Of a stretch of DNA of 54,458 bases, positions 41,893 to 50,854 are shown one piece after another; position 1 is the stretch's first letter, and each line of letters begins with the position of its first letter. The notes below the pieces were generated by a model, which worked only from the letters and a program-made list of their open reading frames with translations, was not told the DNA's origin and did not search any database. The DNA is taken from positions 1 to 54,458 of the forward strand of contig JAFYAC010000071.1 of NCBI GenBank assembly GCA_017540905.1, read 5' to 3'. The DNA is from Kiritimatiellia bacterium (GTDB lineage Bacteria > Verrucomicrobiota > Kiritimatiellia > CAIQIC01 > Lenti-01). The translations under genes were made by a program, and so were the position numbers.

Positions 41893-42756
41893 ATGCCATC
41901 CCTCCTCCGATTCCGCAAAATGCACGGCGCCGGCAACGACTTCATCGTCATCCGCGACGACGCCGAAACCTTCCCCGACCGCGACGCCCCCGCCATCGCC
42001 CGCCTTTGCGCGCCGCATACCGGCATCGCGTGCGACGGACTGATTCTTGTGCGCCCGCCGCACGACCCCGACGCCGCGGACTTCCGCATGGACTTCGTCA
42101 ACCCCGACGGCTCCCCCGCCGGCATGTGCGGCAACGGCGCCCGCTGCGCCGCCCGCTTCGCCTTTGAAGAAGGCATCGCCCCGGCCTCCATGCGCATCGA
42201 AACCGCCGCCGGACTCCACCTTGCCGACATCCTCCCCGACACCCAAGTCCGCATCACCTTCCCCTCCACCGTCAACCCCGTTCCCAAAACCCTCGCCCTG
42301 CCCGTCCCCCACGCCCTAGGGCTTCTAGATTCTCTAGACCATCTAGATTCCTTGGAAATCCGCTCCCTGAACACCGGCGTCCCCCACGCCGTCGTCCCCG
42401 TCCCCCTTGAGCTCCTCCCGCGCCTCGACCTCCCCCGCCTAGGCTCCTGGATCCGCCACCATCCCGCATTCGCCCCGGCCGGCACAAACGTCGATTTCAT
42501 CGCCCCCCCCGCCGCCCCGACCTCCCCCATCCCCATCCGCACCTACGAACGCGGCGTCGAAGCCGAGACCTTGGCCTGCGGCACGGGCATCACCGCCTCC
42601 GCCCTGGTGGCGATCCACCTCGGCTGGACGACCTCCCCCGCCACCCTCCGAACCCCATCCGGCGACCTCCTCCGCGTCACCCTCTCCCCCCTCACCCTCA
42701 CCGGCCCCACCGCCACCCTCTACACCGCCACCCTCGCCCCCGGCTTCTTCCCCTGA
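41893..42756 (+). CDS. dapF: Diaminopimelate epimerase
   Basis: 287 residues. DapF interconverts LL- and meso-diaminopimelate for lysine and peptidoglycan. Both catalytic cysteines are present: GMCGNGARC (Cys ~79) and ETLACGTGITAS (Cys ~229). The N-terminus FRKMHGAGNDFIVIRDD is diagnostic, as is SLNTGVPHAVV. ATG 41893 has AGGAG 8 nt upstream. A segment at ~138-152 (LGLLDSLDHLDSLE) is encoded by repeated CTAGA pentamers, as if a small repeat had inserted in frame. A GAGATTACAGAAAAATA motif overlaps the ribosome-site region (41862-41878). Confidence 0.97.
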   Translation: MPSLLRFRKMHGAGNDFIVIRDDAETFPDRDAPAIARLCAPHTGIACDGLILVRPPHDPDAADFRMDFVNPDGSPAGMCGNGARCAARFAFEEGIAPASMRIETAAGLHLADILPDTQVRITFPSTVNPVPKTLALPVPHALGLLDSLDHLDSLEIRSLNTGVPHAVVPVPLELLPRLDLPRLGSWIRHHPAFAPAGTNVDFIAPPAAPTSPIPIRTYERGVEAETLACGTGITASALVAIHLGWTTSPATLRTPSGDLLRVTLSPLTLTGPTATLYTATLAPGFFP

Positions 42757-42939
42757 TTCCCCACCCGCCCCTCCCTCGCGCCCCTTCTTCCCCCATTCTT
42801 GCAATCACTGGAAATATTGATATTTCATCCCATTTTCCCCACATCTATCCCCCATGACCACCCTCCTCCCACGTGGCGCTTCCCGGTGCGCCACGCCCCC
42901 TCTCCGGGACACAAGTTTTCCCCTGCCGTCCCCATTGGA

Positions 42940-42984
42940 AAAGTTTCCAACCATTGGAAACTTTTTTTCCAATCTTTGGAAAAT
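42940..42984. repeat. TTTTCCAA-TTGGAAAA palindromes (two units plus a half unit)
   Basis: Half unit ATTGGAAAA at 42934-42942, then a full unit centred at 42953 (GTTTCCAACCATTGGAAAC) and one ending at 42983 (TTTTCCAATCTTTGGAAAA). About 75 nt before the next gene. Confidence 0.85.
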
Positions 42985-43005
42985 GGCGCGGTGTTCGTTT
43001 TCCTC

Positions 43006-43034
43006 TTGACTGAACATCCATACACATGCAAGAT
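43006..43034 (+). promoter_or_regulatory. Candidate promoter of the 43060 gene
   Basis: TTGACT (43006-43011), 17-nt spacer, CAAGAT (43029-43034). Downstream AAAGGA (43044-43049) serves ATG 43060. Confidence 0.45.
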
Positions 43035-43059
43035 GCCACCCTCAAAGGAAACACCGCCC

Positions 43060-43539
43060 ATGCTGCCCAAAGACACCGATCTTCCCCAGCCACTGCCCGA
43101 CGTGATGGATGTCGCCGGACTCCATTGCCACGTGTACGAGACCTCCGCACTGGAAGCCTGGTTCGCCATGCAGGGGCTTCGGCAAGTGATTTGCGCCGAC
43201 GAGCCGCCTGCCCAACGCGGACGTATCGTCCACGTCGTCACCCAGCCCCCGAGCCCGAAGGAGATTGATTTCATCCTCAGCCAGCAGGTCTGGGGCAACT
43301 TCCCTTCCCTCGATCAATTTCTTGCCGTGCATGGCATCTTCGGAGTCACCGATTTCGAGGTGGCGGCAAACACCGACCTCCCTGGCTGGGACGGCGAAAG
43401 CATCCCCGTCATCCTTTCGAATCCGCGCTGGTACCGCGACGGCCGACTGGTTCCCGCCCATCCCGCCGTCGTCGCCCCCCCGGCGTCGGCCCGCAACCGC
43501 CCACGCCTGCCTGGTTCCGGCCGCCACCGTCGCCGCTGA
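43060..43539 (+). CDS. Hypothetical protein
   Basis: 159 residues from ATG 43060, with AAAGGA 10 nt upstream. No family recognised. Residues ~8-125 look like a folded mixed alpha/beta domain (GLHCHVYETSALEAWFAMQGLRQ, RGRIVHVVTQPPSPKEIDFIL, QVWGNFPSLDQFLAVHGIFG, VTDFEVAANTDLPGWDG). The tail is Pro/Ala then Arg-rich, perhaps disordered. No signal peptide or membrane helix. Adjacent genes give no functional hint; the downstream gene is convergent. Confidence 0.55.
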   Translation: MLPKDTDLPQPLPDVMDVAGLHCHVYETSALEAWFAMQGLRQVICADEPPAQRGRIVHVVTQPPSPKEIDFILSQQVWGNFPSLDQFLAVHGIFGVTDFEVAANTDLPGWDGESIPVILSNPRWYRDGRLVPAHPAVVAPPASARNRPRLPGSGRHRRR

Positions 43540-43566
43540 GCAGGCAAGTTTCTTTCAACGTCCCCC

Positions 43567-45243
43567 TTACCGAGAGAGGAGCCCGTCAAGCTCGTTTTGG
43601 AAGGCTTCCACGGTGGAGGTGGGTGCGCCAGGATCATAGCGGACATTGCCGCCGTGCAGGGCCGCCAGGCGCTTGAGGAAGAGGGGCAGGTAGCACCCCG
43701 GCGTCGCCAGCCGCGCCGGCATGTAGCCGAAGGGCGGCGCAAGAAGCGTTTCCGCCAGCTTGGCCAGGGTGTCGGACGGGCGCAGCACGCGCGGCGGGGG
43801 ATTGTCGGTTTCGGGCAAGTTCGGCGGGGCGGGGAACCCGGCCGTCTCGTCGGCGGCCAGCGGGATCCGGTAGGCCTGGCGCCGCGAGCCGGGCTCGCCA
43901 ACCGGCGCGATGGCCTCTGCAAACGACACGACGCGGTCCTTCACGGGCAGGGCCCGCAACCGCGCCAACAAGGCGGGCGGCAAATCGAGCGGGAAGCACA
44001 ACTCGGCGGGACGCGGTTCGCGTTTCAGGCGCCATCCGTTTCCGTCCGGGGAGCGCGTCCATACGGGCACGGATCCGGCACTGGGATTTTCTGGGAGCTT
44101 GTCCATGGCCTTGGGGTCGGAGTAGAGGGCCACGGCGGCTCCGAGCAGTTCCACGAGATCGGCCAGTTCGCGCCCCCCGACGGGATGCGGCAGGAAACCG
44201 GGCGCGAAGCATTCGAGCGACGGCAGATGCCCGCGCGCGAACTTGAGACCGCCCGCCTTGATGGCCGCCGCCTCGCCGGGCAGCAGTTCGGAGGACTTGA
44301 GGAAGGCCAGCTGCCATTGCCAGAACACCAGGCCCGTCAACGGGTTGTCCCCGCACCCCGAAAAATCGTGGACGGCGCGGAAGGTGGCAAAATCCGGGTA
44401 GAATGCCAGCGCATGGTATTCGCCGAGCATTCCCATGGGCGAGAGGACCCGCTCCCGTCCGTCCGCGAGCTTGAGGACGGCGACGCATTCCTCTTCCAAG
44501 CGCTCCCACGGGGCGAGCTTCCAGATGCGCAGGGCCAAGGCGTGCGCGAGGCCGAGGCGGGCGGGATCGACGGGCGTGTCGTCGAGTTCGATCTCCTCGG
44601 CGGGCGCGGACGGCGGGTTTTCGGCCGGATTGCGCCAGGGAAAACCACGAGTGTGCAGGAGTCCCTGTCTGGCGATGGGATTTTCCCGGAACATGTTTTC
44701 CACCGCATCACGCAGTCCAGGAGGCAGCGAGTCCATGTCCTCCTCGAGATTTCCGGAGAACAAGAACGGATCGTCCCCATCGTCGTCATCCTCCTCCTCC
44801 CCGAAATCCTCGCGCAGGTATTGGTTGATTTCAGCGAGGGCGGCCTTGTGCGGCCCGGACTTCGGCCCGGAGACTTCCAGGCATTCGGGGCCTTCGCCCT
44901 CGTCGGTGCGCAGGAACTCCACCTCGGCGCGGAGGGGTTTGCCCGCGTCATCCTCCCACGAGCAGGCAAGCACATCCTTTTCCTTGGACAGGTGCGCCGA
45001 AATGGGGTCTCTCGACGACATGCCCCGATCCGGTCCGGCATCCCCGTCGGGAAACAACCCGCACCGCTTGGCGCCGTCGGGAGAGGAGAACGTCCAACTT
45101 TCTTCATCGTCCCGGAAATCGAAGACATCGAGGAGGGCCTGGTGCAGGTCGCACAGGTTCAGGCCGTCGGCGGGCAGCGCGAGGACGCAAGAGGTGGTGG
45201 TACGGTGCCGGGTATGCCGGCAAAGGAGGATGATTCTTTTCAT
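43567..45243 (-). CDS. Hypothetical protein with pRiA4b ORF-3-like N-terminus
   Basis: 558 residues from ATG 45243 (MKRIILLC; ATG 45252 also possible; the frame extends into repeat DNA upstream). The first ~60 residues (TTTSCVLALPADGLNLCDLHQALLDVFDFRDDEESWTFSS) fit the pRiA4b ORF-3-like domain, in which a strand pair is followed by a DLHxxLxxxFxWxDxH helix. An acidic low-complexity stretch (EEEDDDDGDDPF) lies at ~150-162. The rest is a large region of unknown fold with many Leu/Pro segments. No catalytic motif recognised. Likely cytoplasmic. Convergent with the 43060 gene, 27 nt apart. Confidence 0.65.
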   Translation of the reverse strand: MKRIILLCRHTRHRTTTSCVLALPADGLNLCDLHQALLDVFDFRDDEESWTFSSPDGAKRCGLFPDGDAGPDRGMSSRDPISAHLSKEKDVLACSWEDDAGKPLRAEVEFLRTDEGEGPECLEVSGPKSGPHKAALAEINQYLREDFGEEEDDDDGDDPFLFSGNLEEDMDSLPPGLRDAVENMFRENPIARQGLLHTRGFPWRNPAENPPSAPAEEIELDDTPVDPARLGLAHALALRIWKLAPWERLEEECVAVLKLADGRERVLSPMGMLGEYHALAFYPDFATFRAVHDFSGCGDNPLTGLVFWQWQLAFLKSSELLPGEAAAIKAGGLKFARGHLPSLECFAPGFLPHPVGGRELADLVELLGAAVALYSDPKAMDKLPENPSAGSVPVWTRSPDGNGWRLKREPRPAELCFPLDLPPALLARLRALPVKDRVVSFAEAIAPVGEPGSRRQAYRIPLAADETAGFPAPPNLPETDNPPPRVLRPSDTLAKLAETLLAPPFGYMPARLATPGCYLPLFLKRLAALHGGNVRYDPGAPTSTVEAFQNELDGLLSR

Positions 45244-45541
45244 GCGCCCCATCCTATGGACGCACGCCCCCCATTGCAAACCGATATCGGCGCAAAGGGG
45301 AGGGATTCGCCTCCCGCCAGTGCTCCGGTCCTTGCCTGCGGCGGCAAACACGGAGCGAGCGGAGGAAGGAGACACGGAGAAGTATTTGGAGGGAGTGTTT
45401 TTGGAGGGGCGTTCGCGTCCCGGAAACACACAGCAAACTCTTGTCCGGGGAAAATGGGAAGGTGCGAAGCCTCCTACCGGAAAACTCCGTGCCTCCGACC
45501 TCCGCGCGCTCCGTGTTTGCGCCGCAGGCCCCGAACAATCC
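45244..45541. other. Intergenic region carrying an ACACGGAG-type inverted repeat element
   Basis: No gene. An element at 45341-45526 begins GCGGCAAACACGGAG and ends with the inverse CTCCGTGTTTGCGCCGC, with inner GGAGACACGGAG and CTCCGTGCCTCC. A diverged relative lies at 19199-19362. Confidence 0.7.
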
Positions 45542-47491
45542 TCACCCCACCGGCATTCGCCCCTGCCCGCGCTTGAGCCAGACGGAGAGGATGGCGATGT
45601 CGGCGGGGGTGACGCCGGAGACGCGGGAGGCCTGGCCGAGGTCGCGGGGGCGGATCGCGGAGAGCTTTTCGCGGGACTCGTAGCGGAGGGCGGCGATGGA
45701 ATGGTAGTCGAAATCAGCTGGAATTTGTTGCTCTGCAATGCGTTGTGACTTTTCTACGTTGCGCAGTTCCCGCTCGATGTAGCCCGCGTACTTCGTCCCG
45801 AACTCCACCTGCTCCCGGACCATCCGCGGCAGGTCGCCGCGGCGGTCGGGCATCGTGTCGTATCCGATTTCCGGGCGGCGCAGCCACTGCGCGAGGGTCG
45901 CCCCGTCGGGGGCGCGTTCCCGGTCCAGCCGGGCGAGCTCGTCGCGGATCTGCCCCTCCCGCTCCCGGATGGTCCGCAACCGGGCGGCGGGGACGATCCC
46001 CACCCTCTCCGCGGCACCGGCCAGGCGGAACACCGCGTTGTCCTGCCGGAGGAGCAGGCGGTGCTCCGCGCGGGAGGTGAACATCCGGTAGGGCTCCGTG
46101 ACCCCTTTCGTGACCAGGTCGTCGATCATCACCCCGATGTACGCCTCGTGCCGGGCGAAGACCAGCTCCCCCCTGCCGAGGACGGCCAGCGCCGCGTTGA
46201 TGCCGGCCATCACGCCCTGGGCGGCCGCCTCCTCGTAGCCGGTGGTGCCGTTGACCTGTCCGGCGAAATACAGTCCCTCCACCCGCTTCGTCTCCAGCGT
46301 CGGCTTGAGCTGCGTCGGGTCGAAGTAGTCGTACTCGATGGCGTACCCGGGGGCGAGGAACTCCGCGCGCTCCAAGCCGCGGATCGACCGGATCATCCGC
46401 AGCTGGACCTCCAGGGGAAGACTGTTCGACGTCCCGTTCGGGTACACCTCCGGGACCGACCGCCCCTCCGGCTCCACGAAGACATGGTGGTCCGTGTGGG
46501 AGGAGAACTTCACCACCTTGTCCTCGATGGAGGGGCAGTAGCGCGCGCCCGGGGCATCGATCAGCCCGCCGTAGAGCGCCGAATCCGCGAGGTGGGAAGA
46601 GATGATGCCGACCGTCCCCGCGTTCGTGTGCGTCAGGTGGCAAGGGATGGGGTCGCTCCCCGGAACCCACGGGAACAGCGCGGAACCCGATGTTCCACGT
46701 GGAACCATCGACTCGCCGGCGCGTTCCGCGGCCTCATCGCCGCCGGATGGGTTCCTCCCCGGTTGTTCCACGTGGAACAATCCCTCCCGGCCCTCCCAGG
46801 AAAAGAACGGCACGGGATCGGTCTCGCCCGGCTCCACGGCCATGGCCGCGTAGTCGATGAAATCCTTGTGCAGGCGCGGCGGGGTGCCGGTCTTGAGACG
46901 TTCCACGTGGAACCCCAGGTCCCGCAGCTTGTCGCTCAGCTCCAGCGCCGCGGGCTCACCCAGCCGCCCGGCGTCCACGGCGTGCTTGCCGACGAAGATT
47001 GTTCCGTTGAGGAACGTCCCCGCCGTCAGGACCACGCACCGCGCCTCCAGCCGCCCCGACTGGGTGCCCAGGACGCCCGCCGCGCGTCCGTTTTCCACGA
47101 GGATTTCCCGCACGGTGTCCTCCACGACCGCCAGGTGCTCCTGCCGCCGCAGCACCTCCGCCATGCGCGCGGAATACGCCGGCTTGTCGCACTGCGCCCG
47201 GTTGGCCTGCACGGCGGGCCCCTTGCGGCGGTTCAGCACCCGGAACTGGATGCCCGTGCAGTCGGTGTTCCGCGCCATCTCCCCGCCCAGGGCGTCCAGC
47301 TCGAACACCATGTGGGACTTCGCGATGCCGCCGATGGAGGGGTTGCACGACATCTTGGCGGCGTTTTCCGCCTTCATGGTCACCAGCGCCGTATCCACGC
47401 CCATCCGCGCCGCCGCCAGCGCCGCCTCGCAGCCCGCATGGCCGGCCCCGATGACGATCAGCTGGAAGGTCTTCTTTTCTGGGGTATTCAT
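45542..47491 (-). CDS. mnmG: tRNA uridine-5-carboxymethylaminomethyl modification enzyme MnmG, with inserted segment
   Basis: 649 residues. MnmG with MnmE installs the cmnm5 group on wobble uridine using FAD, NADH and methylene-THF. FAD motif [20 protein letters not shown] at the N-terminus; [38 protein letters not shown] and [18 protein letters not shown] are canonical. ATG 47491 has AAGGAAG upstream. Between VPFFSW and IPCHLTHTN (residues ~228-282) it has about 35 more residues than E. coli MnmG. That insert encodes HVEQ and VPRGTS through two TTCCACGTGGAA palindromes, and a third sits at HVERLKTG. The gene follows mnmE by 67 nt on the same strand. Confidence 0.97.
   Translation of the reverse strand: MNTPEKKTFQLIVIGAGHAGCEAALAAARMGVDTALVTMKAENAAKMSCNPSIGGIAKSHMVFELDALGGEMARNTDCTGIQFRVLNRRKGPAVQANRAQCDKPAYSARMAEVLRRQEHLAVVEDTVREILVENGRAAGVLGTQSGRLEARCVVLTAGTFLNGTIFVGKHAVDAGRLGEPAALELSDKLRDLGFHVERLKTGTPPRLHKDFIDYAAMAVEPGETDPVPFFSWEGREGLFHVEQPGRNPSGGDEAAERAGESMVPRGTSGSALFPWVPGSDPIPCHLTHTNAGTVGIISSHLADSALYGGLIDAPGARYCPSIEDKVVKFSSHTDHHVFVEPEGRSVPEVYPNGTSNSLPLEVQLRMIRSIRGLERAEFLAPGYAIEYDYFDPTQLKPTLETKRVEGLYFAGQVNGTTGYEEAAAQGVMAGINAALAVLGRGELVFARHEAYIGVMIDDLVTKGVTEPYRMFTSRAEHRLLLRQDNAVFRLAGAAERVGIVPAARLRTIREREGQIRDELARLDRERAPDGATLAQWLRRPEIGYDTMPDRRGDLPRMVREQVEFGTKYAGYIERELRNVEKSQRIAEQQIPADFDYHSIAALRYESREKLSAIRPRDLGQASRVSGVTPADIAILSVWLKRGQGRMPVG
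46691..46706. promoter_or_regulatory. parS-like site 1
   Basis: TGTTCCACGTGGAACC, inside mnmG. Matches the ParB-binding consensus TGTTNCACGTGNAACA at all but the last base; the form in Pseudomonas is the same. Confidence 0.75.
46764..46779. promoter_or_regulatory. parS-like site 2
   Basis: TGTTCCACGTGGAACA, a perfect 16-bp palindrome matching the parS consensus, inside the inserted segment of mnmG. Confidence 0.8.
46899..46914. promoter_or_regulatory. parS-like site 3
   Basis: CGTTCCACGTGGAACC, core TTCCACGTGGAA intact, inside mnmG at the codons for FHVER. Confidence 0.7.
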
Positions 47492-47558
47492 CTGTTTCTT
47501 CCTTTGCAAAGAAGTGGTTGCTTCGTCCGTCCGGGGAGGGACAAGGGGGCGCCCGCGC

Positions 47559-48989
47559 TCATTTCCCCACGCAGAACCGCGAGAACACCGCGTCCAGCGT
47601 ATCCTCGTCCCACTGCCGCCCCAGGATGGCGGCCATCCGCACGGCCGCCTCCCGGAGTCCCATGGCGGCCGGCAACCAGTCTTCCTCCCGTCCGGTTTCC
47701 AGCCGTCCCTCCGCCTTGCGGAGCTCCTCCAACGCCTCGCGCAGGGCCTTTCCGTGGCGCGCCGATACCGCGACCTCGCCGGACTCGGCGGACGCCCCGG
47801 CGGCTCTCTGGATGGGGAAGGGGGCCCCGTCATCCGGTTCCAGCCCCGCCTTCCGCAGGATCATCCCGACCACGGGCTCGCGCGCTTCCGGGTCCACCAG
47901 CGACACGGCATGGAAAACGTGTCCGCCGACGCGGAACCCGGCCGAGCCGTCGCCCAGGTCCGCCTTGTTGGCCAGGCAGAGGGTCGTGGCGGGATCGCGT
48001 CCCGAAAGGAATGCGACCTCCTCCTCCGACAGCGGCTTCGAGGCGTCCACCAGGCAGACCAGCAGGTCGGCCGCCTCGACCGCTTCGCGGGCCCGCCGGA
48101 TGCCTTCCCGTTCCACGGGGTCCGGGGCCTCCCGCAACCCGGCGGTATCTTGGAACCGGATGGGGTACCCATGGAGGCTCGTCTCGGCCTCTATGATGTC
48201 CCTGGTCGTTCCGGGATAAGGAGATACAATTGCTTTGCCTTCCCCGCAGAGCAAGTTCAACAACGTGGATTTCCCGGTGTTCGGCGCTCCCGCGATGGTA
48301 ATCCGGAGTCCGTCCCGGAGAATGCGCCCCTCGTGCCACGTTGCTAGTAGCGCTTCGAGCCTATCCATGGTCCCGCGGAGCCGCCCCAGCAGTTCGGCGG
48401 GCACTTCCTGCGGCAACTCGTCATCGGGGAAATCCAGCATGGCCTCGGTGTCGGCAGAAAGGCAGACCAGGTCGTCGTACAGTCCGCGGATGCGGCGGCC
48501 CAGGGCATCGCCGAGCTGGGCGGCGGCCAGCCGCGCGGCGCGTTCGCTCCGGGCGTGGATGAGGTCGCCGACGGCCTCAGCCTGGGTCAAATCCATTTTT
48601 CCGTTCAAGAACGAACGTTTCGTGAATTCCCCCGGCTCGGCCATGCGGGCCCCGCCTTCGAGGGCGGCCTGCAGGATGGCCTGCACGGTGCGGGGCGATC
48701 CGTGGCACTGGATTTCGACGGAATCTTCGCCGGTGTAGGAGCGTGGCGCGCGAAAGACGAGCAGGAGGCCCTCGTCGAGGACGGTCCCGCCGGGGCCGGA
48801 GAGGACGTGTCCGAACCGGAACGAGCTCTCCGGCGTGAGGGAGGGCGGGGGACCGCCACGGGGCCGGAACAGGCGGTCCGCCAGGGGCAGCGCCTCCGGG
48901 CCGGAGATGCGGATGACCGCGATGCCCCCTTCGCCGGGCGGTGTCGCCGGCGCCACGATTGTGTCTTCGCGTACGGGGGGAGTTGTCAT
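47559..48989 (-). CDS. mnmE: tRNA modification GTPase MnmE (TrmE)
   Basis: 476 residues. N-terminal folate-binding domain ([65 protein letters not shown]), a helical domain, and an inserted G domain ([12 protein letters not shown] at ~233, then GTTRD, DTAGLRE, NKADLG). The C-terminus ends FCVGK, the family form of FCIGK with the catalytic Cys. ATG 48989 gives [14 protein letters not shown]; the frame is open further upstream through non-coding DNA. It forms an operon with mnmG. In many bacteria mnmE-mnmG lies near oriC and parAB, which fits the parS-like sites. Confidence 0.97.
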   Translation of the reverse strand: MTTPPVREDTIVAPATPPGEGGIAVIRISGPEALPLADRLFRPRGGPPPSLTPESSFRFGHVLSGPGGTVLDEGLLLVFRAPRSYTGEDSVEIQCHGSPRTVQAILQAALEGGARMAEPGEFTKRSFLNGKMDLTQAEAVGDLIHARSERAARLAAAQLGDALGRRIRGLYDDLVCLSADTEAMLDFPDDELPQEVPAELLGRLRGTMDRLEALLATWHEGRILRDGLRITIAGAPNTGKSTLLNLLCGEGKAIVSPYPGTTRDIIEAETSLHGYPIRFQDTAGLREAPDPVEREGIRRAREAVEAADLLVCLVDASKPLSEEEVAFLSGRDPATTLCLANKADLGDGSAGFRVGGHVFHAVSLVDPEAREPVVGMILRKAGLEPDDGAPFPIQRAAGASAESGEVAVSARHGKALREALEELRKAEGRLETGREEDWLPAAMGLREAAVRMAAILGRQWDEDTLDAVFSRFCVGK

Positions 48990-49356
48990 GCTCCCGTGAT
49001 ACACCCCGGGGCGCGTTTCCGCAATCCCTTCAATGGGGCGTTGACGGGGAATCCCGGCGGGGCTGTCCGGGAAATGGCAGAGCCGCTGGGCTGCGGGCCG
49101 TCCGGAATGGGTGGCCTTTTCATGGCGGACGCGCAGAAGCGCGTCCCTCCCCATGGAGAGAAGCGGTGGGAGGAAGCGGGAGGGAGGTAGCGGAATGAAT
49201 GGGCTGCGGGAAATGGTGGTGATGGAGGGAATATATGGTTGAAAGCCCGGATTGGCGGTGTGTTTCCTGTAATTGCAAAATTGGATGGGGAAGCGGTTTT
49301 TTGCGGCGGGGTGGGGCAGAGGGGGAGGGGGCAAGAGGACGGAGGGGAAGGGGCGA
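48990..49356. other. Intergenic region between the GT9 gene and mnmE
   Basis: No gene. It holds a partial copy of the double-hairpin repeat (49123-49160, GCGGACGCGCAGAAGCGCGT) and a minus-strand GCAATTACAGGAAACA motif (49277-49262) pointing at mnmE. Confidence 0.7.
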
Positions 49357-50301
49357 TCAGGGGAGGGAAGGGAGGGCGGCGAGGACTTGGGAGAGGGAGA
49401 GGTCGGAGAGGTCGCCGGAGGGGGGGCGGAGGAGGGTCGGGGGGATGCGGCCGCGGGGGGACCAGGTGGCGGGGTCGGTGGGGCCGAAGAGGGCCACGAC
49501 CGGGATGCCGACGGCCGCGGCGAGGTGGGTGATGCCGCTGTCGTTGCCGATGTGGAGGGAGCAGGTGGCGAGCGCGGGGGCGAGGTCGGTCAGGGGAAGG
49601 GAATCCAGGCGGGGGACGTCGGGGAGGGCGGCGTCTAGGGCGGGGCGGAGGGGGGCGTCGGCTTCGCCCAGGACGAGGACCACTTCGCGGCCGCGGGAAC
49701 GGAGGGTTTTGACGAGGTCGATGTAGCGGTCGAGGGGCCAGTTCTTTTTGGTGGAGCCGCTGCCGGGGTGGATGGTGATGGGATGGCCTTTGATGCCGAG
49801 GGAATGGAGGCGGGAGGAGGAGGATGCGAGGAGGGCGGGGGGGAAGTCTAGGGCGGGGGCGAGGCCGGTTTCGTAGAGGGCGAGGGCCATCAGGGGCTCG
49901 AGGAGGAAGTCGACGGCGTGGCCGCGCTTGATGATGGGGGAGCCGGAAAGGACTTGTTTGGCCCCGGCCATGTGGAGGTTGCTGCGGATCTGGCCTTCGG
50001 GGTCGTGGAGGTAGTTGAGGATGAGGTCGAAGGATTGGATGGCCGCTTCCTGCCCGGGGGCGAAGTCGGGGACGGGGACGAAGAAGCGGACCATTTCGGC
50101 GCGGTCGAGGGAGACCACTTTTTGCGCGAGGCCCGCGGCGACGGCGAGGTCGGCGATGTGGGGGTAGCCCCAGATTTCGATTTCGGCGTCGGGCCAGCGG
50201 GCGAGGAGGGTCTGCAATACGGGGAGGGTGACGATGAAGTCGCCGATGGCGCCGCCGCGGAGGATCAGGATGCGGGGTGGGTGGACGGCGGGGGCGGCCA
50301 T
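49357..50301 (-). CDS. Glycosyltransferase family 9 (heptosyltransferase-like)
   Basis: 314 residues. GT-B fold of the ADP-heptose:LPS heptosyltransferase family: ILILRGGAIGDFIVTLPVLQTLLARWPDAEIEIWG at the N-terminus, ITIHPGSGSTKKNWPLDRYIDLV in the second Rossmann domain, and GNDSGITHLAAAVGIPVVALFGPTDPATW near the C-terminus, which binds the nucleotide-sugar. It probably adds a sugar to the LPS inner core or a related glycan. It is the last gene of a minus-strand run from 54458; only 4 nt separate it from the upstream membrane-protein gene. Confidence 0.88.
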   Translation of the reverse strand: MAAPAVHPPRILILRGGAIGDFIVTLPVLQTLLARWPDAEIEIWGYPHIADLAVAAGLAQKVVSLDRAEMVRFFVPVPDFAPGQEAAIQSFDLILNYLHDPEGQIRSNLHMAGAKQVLSGSPIIKRGHAVDFLLEPLMALALYETGLAPALDFPPALLASSSSRLHSLGIKGHPITIHPGSGSTKKNWPLDRYIDLVKTLRSRGREVVLVLGEADAPLRPALDAALPDVPRLDSLPLTDLAPALATCSLHIGNDSGITHLAAAVGIPVVALFGPTDPATWSPRGRIPPTLLRPPSGDLSDLSLSQVLAALPSLP

Positions 50302-50305
50302 GGGG

Positions 50306-50851
50306 TCACCAGCGGATGACGGCGCCGGTCGCGAGGGCGAGGCCGAGGGCGATCCAGAGGGCGGACCAGAGGCGCCAGCGGAGCGAGGTCTTGGTCAGGC
50401 GTTCGTGGGTTTTGCGGAAGGTCCAGGGCCAGAGGACCCAGACGGCGCCGACGATGACGAGGATGTAGGCGAGGACGGCGGCGGCGATGGGCCAGGCGCC
50501 GCCGGTCCAGCGGACGGCGTCGAGGATGGGGTCGCCCAGCAGGAGGAGGAGTCCGCCGAGGGCGCGGACGGCGAGGAGTTCGTCGAGGCCCCAGACGATG
50601 GCGGCGAAGGTGGCGACGCCGGCGAGGGGGAGGTAGGGTTTGAGGATGTCGAAGCGCCCGAGGGAGGCGCCGCGCATGATGAGGACGACCCAGGCGAGGT
50701 CGAGGGCGGTGAGGATCCACGCGGCGGCGCGGCTCCGCGGGAAGGCGGCCAGGGCGCGCCGGGCGGCGGCGGGGGCGAGGAGCATGGGAAGGCCGAGCGC
50801 GATGGCGACGGCGGCGGAGATGGCGAGGAGGATGGGGAGGGTCGGGGTCAT
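50306..50851 (-). CDS. Hypothetical integral membrane protein
   Basis: 181 residues, five or six hydrophobic helices (MTPTLPILLAISAAVAIALGLPML, AWILTALDLAWVVLIM, LPLAGVATFAAIVWGLDELLAVRALGGLLLLLG, WPIAAAVLAYILVIVGAVWVLW, LWSALWIALGLALATGAV). Charged loops are short. No family recognised. Packed within 4 nt of its neighbours on both sides, so it is surely in the same operon as the heptosyltransferase-like gene; a role at the envelope is inference. Confidence 0.7.
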   Translation of the reverse strand: MTPTLPILLAISAAVAIALGLPMLLAPAAARRALAAFPRSRAAAWILTALDLAWVVLIMRGASLGRFDILKPYLPLAGVATFAAIVWGLDELLAVRALGGLLLLLGDPILDAVRWTGGAWPIAAAVLAYILVIVGAVWVLWPWTFRKTHERLTKTSLRWRLWSALWIALGLALATGAVIRW

Positions 50852-50854
50852 GGG

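Larger units (their letters stand above)
42757..43059. other. Intergenic region dapF to 43060
   Basis: No gene seen. It holds a TTGCAATCACTGGAAATA motif (42799-42816), the palindromes at 42940-42984 and the promoter at 43006. Confidence 0.7.

Noticed and set aside
46691-46914. E-box-like CACGTG regulatory sites for mnmG
   Set aside because: They are deep inside the coding region; the 16-bp parS match and clustering explain them better.
46061-48196. 711-codon plus-strand frame
   Set aside because: Antisense shadow of mnmG/mnmE, both of which are certain.
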